Positions 1 to 8,516 of a stretch of DNA of 64,000 nt are shown here, piece after piece (within the stretch, counting starts at the first letter, position 1; each line of letters opens with the position of its first letter). A model generated the notes under the pieces. The model did not search any database, was not told the origin of the DNA, and was given only the letters and a program-made list of their open reading frames with translations. The position numbers and the translations under genes are program-made. The stretch is from Bradyrhizobium sp. RD5-C2 (lineage in GTDB: Bacteria > Pseudomonadota > Alphaproteobacteria > Rhizobiales > Xanthobacteraceae): NCBI RefSeq assembly GCF_019972155.1, contig NZ_BOVL01000057.1:154118-218117 (forward strand), written 5' to 3'.

Positions 1-1876
1 GCGAGGCCTCGATGAACAGGATGTCGCCGCCGACCGGCGTCCAGGCAAGCCCGGTGGCAACGCCCGGGATGCTGGTGCGCATCGCGATCTCGTTCTCGAA
101 CCTCGGTTGGCCGAGCAGCGACACGATATCCTTCGGTGCGATCGTGACATGGCTCGTGCTGCCATCGGCGATCTGCACCGCGACGTTGCGCAGCACCTTG
201 CCGATCTCGCGCTCCAGATTGCGGACGCCAGCCTCGCGGGTGTAGCTCTTGATGATCAGCCGCAGCGCGTCCGGTTCGATCTCGGCCTGCTCGGCCTTGA
301 TTCCGTTGGCCTCGAGCTGGCGGCGCACCAGGTAGCGCTTGGCGATCTCGAGCTTCTCGTCCTCGGTGTAGCCGGGAAGGCTGATCAGCTCCATGCGGTC
401 GAGCAGCGGCCCGGGGACGCCGTCGAGCATGTTGGCGGTGGCGATGAAGACGACGCGCGAAAGGTCGAACGGCACGCCGAGGTAATTGTCGCGGAAGGTC
501 GAGTTCTGCTCGGGGTCGAGCACCTCTAACATCGCGGCCGACGGATCACCCTGGATGCCGCGGCCCATCTTGTCGATCTCGTCCAGCATCATCACGCAAT
601 TGCGCGCACCGGCCTTCTTGATCGCCTGGATGATATTGCCGGGCAGCGCGCCGATATAGGTGCGGCGGTGGCCACGGATTTCGGCCTCGTCATGCACGCC
701 ACCGAGGCTGACACGAACGAACGGCCGCGACATCGCGCGCGCGATCGATTGGCCGAGCGAGGTCTTGCCGACGCCGGGCGGCCCGAGGAAGCAGAGGATC
801 GGCGCCTTGCCGCCGGGCGCGAGCTTGCGCACCGCGAGATATTCGATGATGCGGCTCTTGATCTTCTCCAGGCCATAATGGTCCTGGTCGAGGATCTTGC
901 GCGCTTCGGCGATGTCGATCGGCTTCTCCTCCGGAATGCTCCAGGGCAGGTCGATCAGCCAGTCGAGATAGCTGCGCACCATGCCGGATTCGGCCGCCGC
1001 CTCCGGCATCCGCTCGTAACGGCGCAATTCCTTCTGCGCCTGGCTCTCGGCCTCCGGCGGCATCTTGGCATCCGCAATCGCCTTGGTCAGCTCGGCGACC
1101 TCGGCGGCCTTGCCGTCGCCCTCGCCGAGCTGGCGCTGGATGGTCGCCATCTGCTCGCGCAGGATCGCCTCGCGCTGCCGCTCGTCGAACACCGCCTTGG
1201 TCTTCTGCCCGATCTCCTGGCTCAGCCTGAGCACCTCGATGCGCTCGGCGAGATGCCGCGAGACCTTGTCCATCCGTGCCACGAGATCGACGGTCTCGAG
1301 GATGTCCTGCTTCTCCGCCGGCTTGATGTCCATATAGGAGGTCGCGAGGTCGGCGAGCGTCGCCGGCGAGGTCGTGCCCTGCAGCGCGGCGATCAACTCG
1401 GGCGGCGTCTGCGGCAGCAATTGCGCGGCCTCCAGCGCCTGGCGCTGCAGATTAAGGAAGCGCGCCTCGATCTCCGGCGAGGTGGTGGTCGGCTCGGGAA
1501 TCTGGAGCACGCGGGCGGCGAGGAACGGCGTGCCGGGCAGATAGTCGAGCACGCGCATGCGCTGCACGCCCTGGCAGACCAGGTGATGGCTGTCGTCGGC
1601 GCCGGTGATGTAGCGCACGATGTTGGCGACGGTGCCGACACGGTAGAGCCCGTCGGGGCCGGGATCGTTGGCTTCGGGATCACGCTGCAGCAGGATGCCG
1701 ATCGGCCGCTGCTCCCGCACCGCCTGCTGGGCGGCGGCAATCGAGGTTGCGCGCGCGATCGTGATCGGGATGATGACGTCCGGAAACAGCACGGTGTTGC
1801 GCACCGGGACGATGATCGTCGCGTCGCTCGGGATCGGCGCCGAGTTCGCCGGATTTGAAATGTCTGAAGCGGCCAT
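1..1876 (-). CDS. lon: ATP-dependent protease Lon (3' end outside window)
   Basis: Lon is a cytosolic AAA+ serine protease that degrades misfolded and short-lived regulatory proteins. The reverse-strand frame opens at the ATG at 1876 (MAASDISNPAN) and stays open to the window edge, giving about 625 residues. Visible parts are the N-terminal substrate-binding domain (TIIVPVRNTVLFPDVIIPIT), a coiled middle region, and the AAA+ module with Walker A GPPGVGKTS and Walker B MMLDEIDKMG. The last residues (GLAWTPVGGDILFIEA) mark the beginning of the protease domain, so the catalytic Ser-Lys pair lies outside the window. The gene starts only 11 bases after the hsp20 stop, so the two are probably co-transcribed. 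Identification is firm; completeness cannot be judged. Confidence 0.96.
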   Translation of the reverse strand, partial: MAASDISNPANSAPIPSDATIIVPVRNTVLFPDVIIPITIARATSIAAAQQAVREQRPIGILLQRDPEANDPGPDGLYRVGTVANIVRYITGADDSHHLVCQGVQRMRVLDYLPGTPFLAARVLQIPEPTTTSPEIEARFLNLQRQALEAAQLLPQTPPELIAALQGTTSPATLADLATSYMDIKPAEKQDILETVDLVARMDKVSRHLAERIEVLRLSQEIGQKTKAVFDERQREAILREQMATIQRQLGEGDGKAAEVAELTKAIADAKMPPEAESQAQKELRRYERMPEAAAESGMVRSYLDWLIDLPWSIPEEKPIDIAEARKILDQDHYGLEKIKSRIIEYLAVRKLAPGGKAPILCFLGPPGVGKTSLGQSIARAMSRPFVRVSLGGVHDEAEIRGHRRTYIGALPGNIIQAIKKAGARNCVMMLDEIDKMGRGIQGDPSAAMLEVLDPEQNSTFRDNYLGVPFDLSRVVFIATANMLDGVPGPLLDRMELISLPGYTEDEKLEIAKRYLVRRQLEANGIKAEQAEIEPDALRLIIKSYTREAGVRNLEREIGKVLRNVAVQIADGSTSHVTIAPKDIVSLLGQPRFENEIAMRTSIPGVATGLAWTPVGGDILFIEAS

Positions 1877-1887
1877 GTCGAAATCCC

Positions 1888-2295
1888 TCAGCTCGATTTT
1901 CCGAGCCGCAGACCGACGCAGCCATGCGCGGCAAAGCGGCTGATGGTGTAGCGGCCGGTCGGCAGCGCGATGCGGCGCTCGAAGCGGCCCTGCGGCAGCT
2001 CGAGGCGCAGGATGCGGGCGTTGCGGAGTTCAGCGGGCAAGATGCGGCGGCCGGAGATCACCAGCGTGCCGCCGTCGAGCGCGGCCTCGACCTCGTCGGG
2101 GTCGACCCCCGGTAGCGCGACCAGGATCAGGATCTCCTCCTCGGTCTCGATCACGTCCATCGGCGGTTCCCAGCTCGGCTCGCTGCCGCCCGCGCGCGGG
2201 TGCAAATTGAGGAAGCTCTGGTGCAACCGTTCGGCGCGGGCGAGCGCCTCGATCGCATCCGTCAGCATCCAGTTGATCTGATCCTTGGGCCGCAT
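1888..2295 (-). CDS. Hsp20/alpha-crystallin family small heat-shock protein
   Basis: A 135-residue small heat-shock-type chaperone, expected to bind unfolding proteins without using ATP. I start it at the ATG at 2295 (MRPKDQINWMLTDAIEAL); the reading frame extends further upstream, but that part has no recognisable protein character. A helical N-terminal segment is followed by an alpha-crystallin-like domain from about residue 45: PPMDVIETEEEILILVALPG, then LVISGRR, and a final strand region with the PTGRYTISRF motif. It is short for the family and ends soon after the core domain, with little of the usual IXI-containing tail. The gene lies 11 bases upstream of lon, which suggests a chaperone-protease transcript. 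Confidence 0.85.
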   Translation of the reverse strand: MRPKDQINWMLTDAIEALARAERLHQSFLNLHPRAGGSEPSWEPPMDVIETEEEILILVALPGVDPDEVEAALDGGTLVISGRRILPAELRNARILRLELPQGRFERRIALPTGRYTISRFAAHGCVGLRLGKSS

Positions 2296-2474
2296 CGCCA
2301 CTCTCCACGTCGCATTTACAGGCGAGGTTACCGGTCTTGCCGCCGACCGTAAACCGGCCCCTCGTGCCGCCGATCGAGGGTAAAATTGTCCGAAATCTCG
2401 CGATTTGCGGCATGGCGCGCGATGCGCCGCCGCACTCTGCCCGGACCGGAATGGCTCGATGTTCGGATCGCCGC

Positions 2475-3491
2475 CTACAGCCAGCCGGAACGTCGGAATT
2501 GCCAGAACAGCCCGCCGCATGCGACCAGCATCAGGCCCATCACGACGAAATAGCCGTACTCCCATTGTAGCTCCGGTATGTACTTGAAATTCATGCCGTA
2601 GATACCGGCGACGGCGGTCGGCACCGCAACGATCGCAAGCCATGAGGCGAGCTTCTTGGAGATCGCCGTTTCCTGCGCCTGACCGACGAGCAGGCTTGCC
2701 TCAAACGCAAAGGCGAGCACTTCGCGCAGCGAGTCGATCCGCTCCTGGATGGTGCGGACGTGATCCGTGACGTCGCGGAACAGGGGCCGCATCGTGTCGC
2801 GCACCATCGGCAAGTCGTCGCGTTCCAGCCTGCGGCAGACCTCCACCAGCGGTCCAATCGCGTTGCGCAGCCGGAGCAGATCCCGCCGCAGCAGATAGAG
2901 CCGCTCGATCTGCGCCCGCGTCATCGCGCTCGCCAGCACTTCCGCCTCCATCGCCTCGACCTCGTCCTGGATCGTCTCGAGCACCGGCGAGTAGTTGTCG
3001 ACGATGAAATCGAGGATGGCATAGAGGATGTAGTCCTCGCCCCGGGCGAGCGCGCGCGGGCAGCTCTCGCAGCGCTCCCTGACCCGCGTGTAGGACGTCG
3101 AGGCGCCGTGTCGGACCGAGACGATGTATCCCTCGCCGACGAACAGATGCGTCTCGCCGAATGCGATACTTTCGCCGTCGAGCTGCGCGGTGCGGGCCAC
3201 GATGAACAGCGCATCGCCGTATTGCTCGATCTTCGGTCGCTGATGCGCGTGATCCGCATCTTCGATGGCCAGGTCGTGCAGCTGGAATTGCCGCTGCAAG
3301 CTGCTGAGTATTGCCATATCGGGTTCGTGCAGGCCGATCCACACGACGTGATCCGGCTTGTTGCGCCAGTCCGCCGCTTCATCGATCCCGATATTGGCAA
3401 CGCGCCGTCCCTCGACGTAGACGCCTGCCGCGATGACGCCATCAGAGTGGACGGGCCCGGCGGTTGCGACAGTTGGCGATGCGAGGTTCAT
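2475..3491 (-). CDS. corA: CorA-type magnesium/cobalt transporter
   Basis: A 338-residue inner-membrane divalent-cation channel of the CorA family, normally a homopentamer that imports Mg2+ (also Co2+ or Ni2+). The N-terminal two thirds is the soluble alpha/beta funnel domain followed by long helices. The C-terminus has two membrane segments, the first ending in the diagnostic pore-entry motif Y-G-M-N (VAGIYGMNFKYIPELQWEYG), the second ending in a basic tail (FRRSGWL). The start at 3491 (MNLASPTVATAG) is preferred because the longer upstream frame has no family similarity and CorA proteins are usually 310-340 residues. The gene stands alone, transcribed leftwards. A possible sigma-EcfG-like site lies 83 bases upstream. 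Confidence 0.93.
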   Translation of the reverse strand: MNLASPTVATAGPVHSDGVIAAGVYVEGRRVANIGIDEAADWRNKPDHVVWIGLHEPDMAILSSLQRQFQLHDLAIEDADHAHQRPKIEQYGDALFIVARTAQLDGESIAFGETHLFVGEGYIVSVRHGASTSYTRVRERCESCPRALARGEDYILYAILDFIVDNYSPVLETIQDEVEAMEAEVLASAMTRAQIERLYLLRRDLLRLRNAIGPLVEVCRRLERDDLPMVRDTMRPLFRDVTDHVRTIQERIDSLREVLAFAFEASLLVGQAQETAISKKLASWLAIVAVPTAVAGIYGMNFKYIPELQWEYGYFVVMGLMLVACGGLFWQFRRSGWL

Positions 3492-3573
3492 GGTCTCCAC
3501 CCTCGACGCGGTTATCGAATCCGCTTGATGACAATTCGTGATCAAAAAGGCTAGCACCGAATGGGCGCTGGTC

Positions 3574-3598
3574 AACACGCGCGGGTCCGTCCTGTTCC
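3574..3598 (-). promoter_or_regulatory. Candidate sigma-EcfG-like promoter upstream of corA
   Basis: Read on the reverse strand the site is GGAAC, 16 bases, then TGTT, against the alphaproteobacterial general-stress consensus GGAAC-N16/17-CGTT. It matches at every position except the first base of the -10 element. It faces corA, whose ATG is 83 bases downstream. The spacing is exact but the -10 is imperfect, so this is suggestive only. Confidence 0.3.
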
Positions 3599-3754
3599 GA
3601 CGGTCCGTGGGCACCCCGTCACAGCAGGCGGCGCGGCTGGTCTTTATACGGCGCCTATGCCGCACCGCGGCGGGCCCTCTCGAATTCCTACGGTCTTGCC
3701 AGCATGTTTGGCCTGACGCGGTGCGCTCGCGCGCCTCCAACAGGAAGGTGGGAC

Positions 3755-4030
3755 ATGACCTTGCTCCATTACCACGATGCCCGGTCGCATGGTTCGGTCG
3801 GCGCCATGCCGGCGACGCTGCGGCGGGCGATCCGGCGGATCGGCCTCGCCTTCAGGACCGTTCACCGCGCCATCGCCGCCGCCAAGATCCACCGGCTGCG
3901 CAACGAGCTGTTGCTGCATCGCGGCCATGAGGATTGGGCACGCACCCATCTCCATGTCGGCATGCTCGGCGGCGATGCCGAGAAATATCCCCGCCCGCCG
4001 GTCGTGCTCGGCGAGAAGTGGGACTATTGA
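3755..4030 (+). CDS. Hypothetical protein, 91 aa
   Basis: A small soluble, histidine- and arginine-rich protein that I do not recognise. Translation from the ATG at 3755 (MTLLHYHDARSHGS) is supported by a purine-rich ribosome-binding site (AGGAAGG) about ten bases upstream and by strong G/C bias at third codon positions. A basic amphipathic helix is likely around residues 28-60 (LRRAIRRIGLAFRTVHRAI). The C-terminus is EKWDY. There is no signal peptide or membrane segment. It is followed one base later by another small frame, suggesting a two-gene transcript. No function can be assigned. Confidence 0.6.
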   Translation: MTLLHYHDARSHGSVGAMPATLRRAIRRIGLAFRTVHRAIAAAKIHRLRNELLLHRGHEDWARTHLHVGMLGGDAEKYPRPPVVLGEKWDY

Positions 4031-4031
4031 G

Positions 4032-4223
4032 ATGCGCGCGGCTTCATTCATCTCTGCCCTGCTGCGTCGCGCCGCGGAGGGACTGCTCAAATTCCTCGCC
4101 TGGATCGGCGAGGAGCCGATCAGAGGCTACCGGCCCGAGGCGCATTACATGCGCGGCCCAGGACCGGCGTGGCGGGCCAAGCATCAGCCGGGTCAGGTGG
4201 CTTCGCTTCGCCGCATCAGGTGA
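4032..4223 (+). CDS. Hypothetical protein, 63 aa
   Basis: A short frame starting at an ATG one base after the previous stop, encoding a basic 63-residue protein beginning MRAASFISALLRRAAEGLL. Residues 5-28 could form an amphipathic or membrane-associated helix (LLKFLAWIG). Its 3' end overlaps the 3' end of the convergent slipin gene by 31 bases. Codon choice is GC-rich like its neighbours, and the tight coupling to the upstream frame is the main reason to list it. I do not recognise the family, and it could be a chance open frame. Confidence 0.4.
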   Translation: MRAASFISALLRRAAEGLLKFLAWIGEEPIRGYRPEAHYMRGPGPAWRAKHQPGQVASLRRIR

Positions 4224-4954
4224 TCGAGCAGATTCATCGGGAGCGGGAAGACCACGGTCGATGAGCGTTCGCCGGCGATGTCATGGAGCGCCGCGAAATA
4301 GCGGAGCTGCATCGCCTGCGGCTCCTGGGCGAGGATCCGGCCGGCCTCGACGAGCTTCTCGGCGGCCTGCTGCTCACCCATCGCGTTGATCACCTTGGCG
4401 CGGCGCAACCGTTCCGCCTCGGCCTGCTTGGCGATCGCCCGCACCATGGTTTCGTTGAGATCGATATCCTTGATCTCGACCGCGGTGACCTTGATGCCCC
4501 AGACGTCGGTCTGCTTGTCGAGGGTCTCCTGGATATCGGCGTTCAACTTGTCGCGTTCCGCCAGCATCTCGTCGAGCTCGTGCTTGCCGAGCACCGAGCG
4601 CAGCGTGGTCTGGGCAAGCTGGCTGGTCGCAGCCATGTAGTCGCCGACCTTGATGATGGCGCGTTCGGGATCGACGATGCGGAAGTAGAGGACAGCGTTG
4701 ACCTTGACCGAGACGTTGTCGCGGGAAATCACGTCCTGCGGCGGCACGACCTGCACCATCACCCTGAGATCGACCTTCACGAGCTGCTGCACCACCGGAA
4801 TCAGGATGATGAGCCCCGGGCCCTTCACCCCGGTAAAGCGGCCGAGCGTGAAGATGACGCCGCGCTCGTATTCGCGCAGCACGCGCACGGCCTGGGTCAG
4901 GAAGATGATGACAAGCAGGACGACCGCCGCATAGGTGAAATAATCAAGCATCAT
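4193..4954 (-). CDS. Slipin (stomatin-like SPFH/Band 7 protein)
   Basis: A 253-residue membrane-anchored SPFH-domain protein. Residues 4-22 form an N-terminal membrane segment (DYFTYAAVVLLVIIFLTQ). The SPFH core follows with the classic stretch REYERGVIFTLGRF, then PQDVISRDNVSVKVNAVLYF. The C-terminal helical region (AEAERLRRAKVINAMGEQQA) is the usual slipin oligomerisation helix. Prokaryotic slipins are typically encoded beside an NfeD-type membrane protease thought to cleave them, and that is the case here: the start codon overlaps the nfeD stop by four bases. The likely role is membrane microdomain scaffolding or membrane-protein quality control. Confidence 0.92.
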   Translation of the reverse strand: MMLDYFTYAAVVLLVIIFLTQAVRVLREYERGVIFTLGRFTGVKGPGLIILIPVVQQLVKVDLRVMVQVVPPQDVISRDNVSVKVNAVLYFRIVDPERAIIKVGDYMAATSQLAQTTLRSVLGKHELDEMLAERDKLNADIQETLDKQTDVWGIKVTAVEIKDIDLNETMVRAIAKQAEAERLRRAKVINAMGEQQAAEKLVEAGRILAQEPQAMQLRYFAALHDIAGERSSTVVFPLPMNLLDHLMRRSEAT

Positions 4955-6354
4955 GCTGTACCTCCTTCGCCGGCGGAAGCCGGCGCACGCCGCACCACCA
5001 GCGTCAAATCGACGATGTTGGCCACCTGGACCTTCTCTCCGGCCTTGAACGCCTCGGTGCCGCGCGCCTGCCAGCGTTCGCCGTTGGTGAAGACGTGACC
5101 TGATGTCTCGGACCAGTCGAGCACCTCGGCCGATAACCCGCGCATGGCTTGCGCACCTGTCCGCAGCGGACCGTTACGCGCGCGGCGCAACGCCCCGAGC
5201 ACGACCAGAATGAGACCTGCGAACATCGCCGCAACAATGCCGATGAGCGGCCATGACAGATGGTATCCGGGCGCCTCGATCCGAAATAGCATGGCGGCGC
5301 CGAGGACAAAGGCGACGATGCCTCCGAGGCCGATCACGACGGTCGGGTTGAAGGCTTCGATCGCGAGCAGCGCCATCCCGACCAGCATCAAGGCGAAGCC
5401 GGCATAGTTGATCGGCAACATGTTGAGCGCATATAGGCCAAGTAGCAGGCAGATCGTGCCGACCACTCCGGGCGCCACGGCGCCGGGGGACATGAATTCG
5501 AAGATCAGGCCGTAGATGCCGACCATCAGGAGCACGAATGCGATGTTGGGGTCGGTGATCACAGCAAGCACGCGCGAGATCCAGTTGGGATCGAGGGCTT
5601 CGATCACGGCATCCTTGGTCGTCAGCCGTTGCGTCTTGCCGCCGGCGAGCTCCACTGTCCGGCCGTCGATCTGCCTGAGCAGGTCGGCCGGATCATGTGC
5701 GGTGAACTCGATGACATGGGCTTGCAGCGCGGCATTGGCGGAGAGGGTGGCGGCATCGCGGACCGCCTTCTCGGCCCAGTCGGCATTACGGCCGCGCAGT
5801 TCGGCGAGGCTGCGGATGAAGGCGACGGCATCATTCGTCATCTTCGCCGTCATGGTATCCTTGGTCGTGGGCGGGTTGCCGCCGTCCTTCTGGTCCTTGC
5901 CGTCCTTGTCCGGGGTGCCGCCCGGCAGACTCGGCATCGGGCCGATCTGCACCGGCGTCGCGGCGCCGATATTGGTGCCGGGCGCCATCGCAGCGAGATG
6001 GGTCGCATAGAGAATGTAGGTCCCGGCGCTCGCGGCATGGGCGCCGGAGGGCGCAACATAGCCGACGACGGGGATGGGTGAGGCCAGCACGTCGGTGATG
6101 ATCTCGCGCATGCTGGTGCTGAGACCGCCCGGCGTATTCAGCCGCAGAATGACGATCTCGGCGCGCCGCTCGGCGGCCTTCGCCAGGCCGTCCTTGACGT
6201 AGCTGGCCGATGCCGGCCCGATCGCTCCATCGATCGAAATGGTCAGGGCAAGACGGTTGTTGTCCGCGGCCGTACCGGGACCAATGGAAACAACCAGAGC
6301 GACCAGGGTGATCGCCACAACGAGAGCCGCCTTGAAGGTCTGCACGGCAAGCAC
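4951..6354 (-). CDS. NfeD family membrane-bound serine protease (ClpP-class, long form)
   Basis: A 467-residue long-form NfeD protein, the usual partner of slipin. A signal peptide or anchor covers residues 1-29 (LVVAITLVALVV). The ClpP-like protease domain has the nucleophile in AASAGTYI (Ser109) and the general-base lysine in TAKMTNDAVAFI (Lys171), matching the Ser-Lys dyad of the archaeal 1510-N family. Several membrane helices follow (about 270-390), and a C-terminal OB-fold NfeD domain includes VANIVDLTLVVRR. A charged Gly/Asp/Lys-rich insertion sits at residues 137-168 between the catalytic residues. The gene overlaps the slipin start by four bases, indicating translational coupling. 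Confidence 0.92.
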   Translation of the reverse strand: MLAVQTFKAALVVAITLVALVVSIGPGTAADNNRLALTISIDGAIGPASASYVKDGLAKAAERRAEIVILRLNTPGGLSTSMREIITDVLASPIPVVGYVAPSGAHAASAGTYILYATHLAAMAPGTNIGAATPVQIGPMPSLPGGTPDKDGKDQKDGGNPPTTKDTMTAKMTNDAVAFIRSLAELRGRNADWAEKAVRDAATLSANAALQAHVIEFTAHDPADLLRQIDGRTVELAGGKTQRLTTKDAVIEALDPNWISRVLAVITDPNIAFVLLMVGIYGLIFEFMSPGAVAPGVVGTICLLLGLYALNMLPINYAGFALMLVGMALLAIEAFNPTVVIGLGGIVAFVLGAAMLFRIEAPGYHLSWPLIGIVAAMFAGLILVVLGALRRARNGPLRTGAQAMRGLSAEVLDWSETSGHVFTNGERWQARGTEAFKAGEKVQVANIVDLTLVVRRAPASAGEGGTA

Positions 6355-6466
6355 TCCCTTGCCGTGGATATGGGATGGCGTTCCGGAACCTCAATATGGC
6401 GCGGTGTCACGGACGTGGGGCTGATTCCATTGTGCGTTGCGATGGCGGGCGTCGGGTCGGTAAGGC

Positions 6467-7384
6467 TCACTGCGCGGCGGCGAGGTACTCGTCGGCAAGC
6501 TCAGCCATCGCCTGCGCGACCTCGGCCTTTGCCGTTGTACCCAGCTGAACGATCGGCAGTCGTGTCGCCGGCTGCATGAAGCCCAACAGCGTCAGTGCGA
6601 ATTTCAGGGCGGCGGGATGTTCGCGCTCCAGCATGGTCGCGAGCGGCACCAGGCGCTGATGCAGCTCACGCGCCTGGTACAGGCGGCCCTCACGCAGATG
6701 CCGGGCCACCGCCACGCATAGATCGGGCGCGACGTTCGATACCGATGAGATGCAGCCATCACCGCCGGCGGCCATATAGGCGAGCGACACCGTGTCGTCG
6801 CCGGTCAGCATCCGGAACGTCGACGGCAGGCGTGGACGCAGGCGCCTGAGGCGGGCGACATCGCTGCTGCTGTCGCGCAATCCGATGAAGCGTGGCGATG
6901 CTGCGAGCTCGACCAGCATCTCGTCTGCCAGCTCCTTCACCGTCCGTGCCGGGATGTCGTGCAGGATAACAGGCAATGCCGTGGCGTCCACGACGGCGCG
7001 GAAATGCGCCGCCATGCCCCGTGGCATCGGCTTGTTGTAATACGGCACGACCGACATGATCGCATCGGCGCCGGCCGCTTCCGCCGCGCGCGTGAACGTG
7101 ACGGCGCGATCCGTCGCATTCGATCCGGCGCCGGCGATGATGCGGACCCGCCTGCGCGCGACGTGGGCTGCGATGCGAACCAGCTCCGCGCGTTCCGCGA
7201 GCTCGAGCGTCGAGCTCTCACCGGCGGTCTCGCCGACCACCAACGCCGAGGCGCCGGCCGCGATCTGACGCTCGCACAGCCGGCCGAACGCATCGGTGTC
7301 GATTTCGTCTCGATGGTTGAAGGGGGACGGAAGATCGGGGATGAAGCCCGACAGCCATGCCGCCGAATCCGCTTTCGCAGTCAT
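6467..7384 (-). CDS. DapA/NAL superfamily protein lacking the Schiff-base lysine (probable pseudo-enzyme)
   Basis: A 305-residue TIM-barrel protein clearly homologous to 4-hydroxy-tetrahydrodipicolinate synthase (DapA). Family landmarks are present: GETAGESSTL (residues 51-60), VVPYYNKPMPRG (112-123) and LPVILHDIPARTVKEL (137-152). In E. coli DapA, Tyr133 and Lys161 are 28 residues apart and essential. The equivalent positions here, also 28 apart, are His142 (ILHDIP) and Arg170 (FIGLRDSSSD). The codons read CAC and CGC, so these are real replacements in this sequence. A Schiff-base aldolase mechanism therefore looks impossible, and lysine biosynthesis is unlikely. The gene is not next to other lysine genes; ten bases separate it from an upstream unknown gene on the same strand. 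Confidence 0.85.
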   Translation of the reverse strand: MTAKADSAAWLSGFIPDLPSPFNHRDEIDTDAFGRLCERQIAAGASALVVGETAGESSTLELAERAELVRIAAHVARRRVRIIAGAGSNATDRAVTFTRAAEAAGADAIMSVVPYYNKPMPRGMAAHFRAVVDATALPVILHDIPARTVKELADEMLVELAASPRFIGLRDSSSDVARLRRLRPRLPSTFRMLTGDDTVSLAYMAAGGDGCISSVSNVAPDLCVAVARHLREGRLYQARELHQRLVPLATMLEREHPAALKFALTLLGFMQPATRLPIVQLGTTAKAEVAQAMAELADEYLAAAQ

Positions 7385-7393
7385 GGGGGTGGC

Positions 7394-7648
7394 TCAGGCC
7401 ACGCGGCTTGCGGAGAGGGGCGCGGTCTCGCCGCGCATGTCGAGCTCGAGCTCGCGCGACAGCTCGACGATCATTTCGGGGTGCTGGCCGTTCTCGAACA
7501 GCGCGTATTTGACGGCTTGGGCGCGGTTGACGAACAGACCGCCATAGAGGCCGTTCTGCTGCTGGGCGACCCACTGGCCGCGGTGGTTGCGGCCGATGAA
7601 GACGATGGTGGACGCTGCGCTACACGAGGGAGGTTCGACGAGTTTCAC
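7394..7648 (-). CDS. Hypothetical protein, 84 aa
   Basis: A small soluble protein read from a GTG at 7648 (MKLVEPPSCSAAST), with a reasonable ribosome-binding sequence (AAGGA) upstream. The central part IVFIGRNHRGQWVAQQQNGL followed by YGGLFVNRAQAVKYALFENG looks like a compact alpha/beta fold of the kind seen in short rhizobial conserved hypothetical proteins. No catalytic motif, signal peptide or membrane segment is visible. It lies ten bases upstream of the DapA-like gene, so the two may share a transcript. Function unknown. Confidence 0.6.
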   Translation of the reverse strand: MKLVEPPSCSAASTIVFIGRNHRGQWVAQQQNGLYGGLFVNRAQAVKYALFENGQHPEMIVELSRELELDMRGETAPLSASRVA

Positions 7649-7762
7649 GATTGCAGTCCTTCAGGTGGAAATCACGCGTTCAATGTCTGTATTGCCGGAT
7701 ATGAAATCGAGCGCGGCGGACGGCCGACTTCATAGGAGCGGCATAGGATTTGAGGGGTGGGC

Positions 7763-8038
7763 TTAGATGTGCTGGACGATGCCGGTGCGGAGCGCGCACA
7801 GCGCGACATAGGCGGTCATCTCGTCCCAGTGATTGAGGTTTGCGGAAAACGGCATCTCGCGCTTGACGAGCCCGGCGAATGCGCAGATCAGCGCCGACAT
7901 CCACAGCAGCGCGACGATCCCCCTGCCGAAGCCCGCGCCGGCGAACACGGCAAAGCCGATCATGATGGCAATCCGGAAACCGAACCGAACCATGACCTGG
8001 ACCGACTGCAGCTGCTGCGGCAGTTGTTTTGCGTTCAC
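7763..8038 (-). CDS. Hypothetical membrane protein, about 91 aa
   Basis: A short protein with two predicted membrane helices (FRIAIMIGFAVFAGAGFG and IVALLWMSALICAFAGLV) and a soluble C-terminal tail ending RTGIVQHI. I use the GTG at 8038, 13 bases after the upstream gene's stop; an ATG at 7993 would give a 76-residue version that still keeps both helices. The tight spacing suggests co-transcription with the 154-residue gene upstream. I do not recognise the family and no function can be proposed beyond an inner-membrane location. Confidence 0.5.
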   Translation of the reverse strand: MNAKQLPQQLQSVQVMVRFGFRIAIMIGFAVFAGAGFGRGIVALLWMSALICAFAGLVKREMPFSANLNHWDEMTAYVALCALRTGIVQHI

Positions 8039-8051
8039 GACGGCGCCGCCA

Positions 8052-8516
8052 TCAGCCGATATTGTCGACGAGAAGCGGCTCGTAAAGCGAGCTGGTGTTA
8101 CGATGGACGGTCGGGACGCTGGTGCGGTTCTCGGGCGTCGAGATCCGCTGCGCCTCGACGAAGCCGCTGAGAATTGCGAGCGCGAGATCCGCATGGTGGG
8201 TTTCGATCGACTGGTCGAGCCAGTCGGGCAGCTCGCGTTCGCGCGACAGCGCGCAGTGCCACTCGCCCTCGTCATAGACCAGGCGGCGGATCTGCCATTG
8301 CGGCAGCTCGAGGTCGAGCAGCGCGATCGCTGCATCAGTCCATGCGCCGGACTGGATCAGGCGCTCGACACGGGCGCTCTTGCCGCTCTGTCCGGCCGAC
8401 GGAAACCGCCGGCAGGTCTGGCTGACGATGTCGGCCATGAACTCGGCGGTGACTGCATAGGCGTCGCGCAGCCGTTCGCCGAGATCGGTGGAGGTGGGTT
8501 GGGATAGCACGGACAT
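8052..8516 (-). CDS. Hypothetical protein, 154 aa
   Basis: An acidic, mainly helical, soluble protein starting at the ATG at 8516 (MSVLSQPTSTDLGERL). The frame extends upstream through the palindromic repeat, but that part is repeat-derived rather than coding. The tryptophan-containing middle (SGAWTDAAIALLDLELPQWQ, then EGEWHCALSRE and LPDWLDQSIE) suggests a conserved fold I cannot name. It heads a probable two-gene unit with the small membrane protein downstream and lies divergent to the kdp operon. A link to potassium transport is only positional. Confidence 0.6.
   Translation of the reverse strand: MSVLSQPTSTDLGERLRDAYAVTAEFMADIVSQTCRRFPSAGQSGKSARVERLIQSGAWTDAAIALLDLELPQWQIRRLVYDEGEWHCALSRERELPDWLDQSIETHHADLALAILSGFVEAQRISTPENRTSVPTVHRNTSSLYEPLLVDNIG

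Noticed and set aside
668..1858. Long forward frame opposite lon
   Set aside because: Antisense shadow created by GC-rich third positions of lon, which has full family motifs on the other strand.
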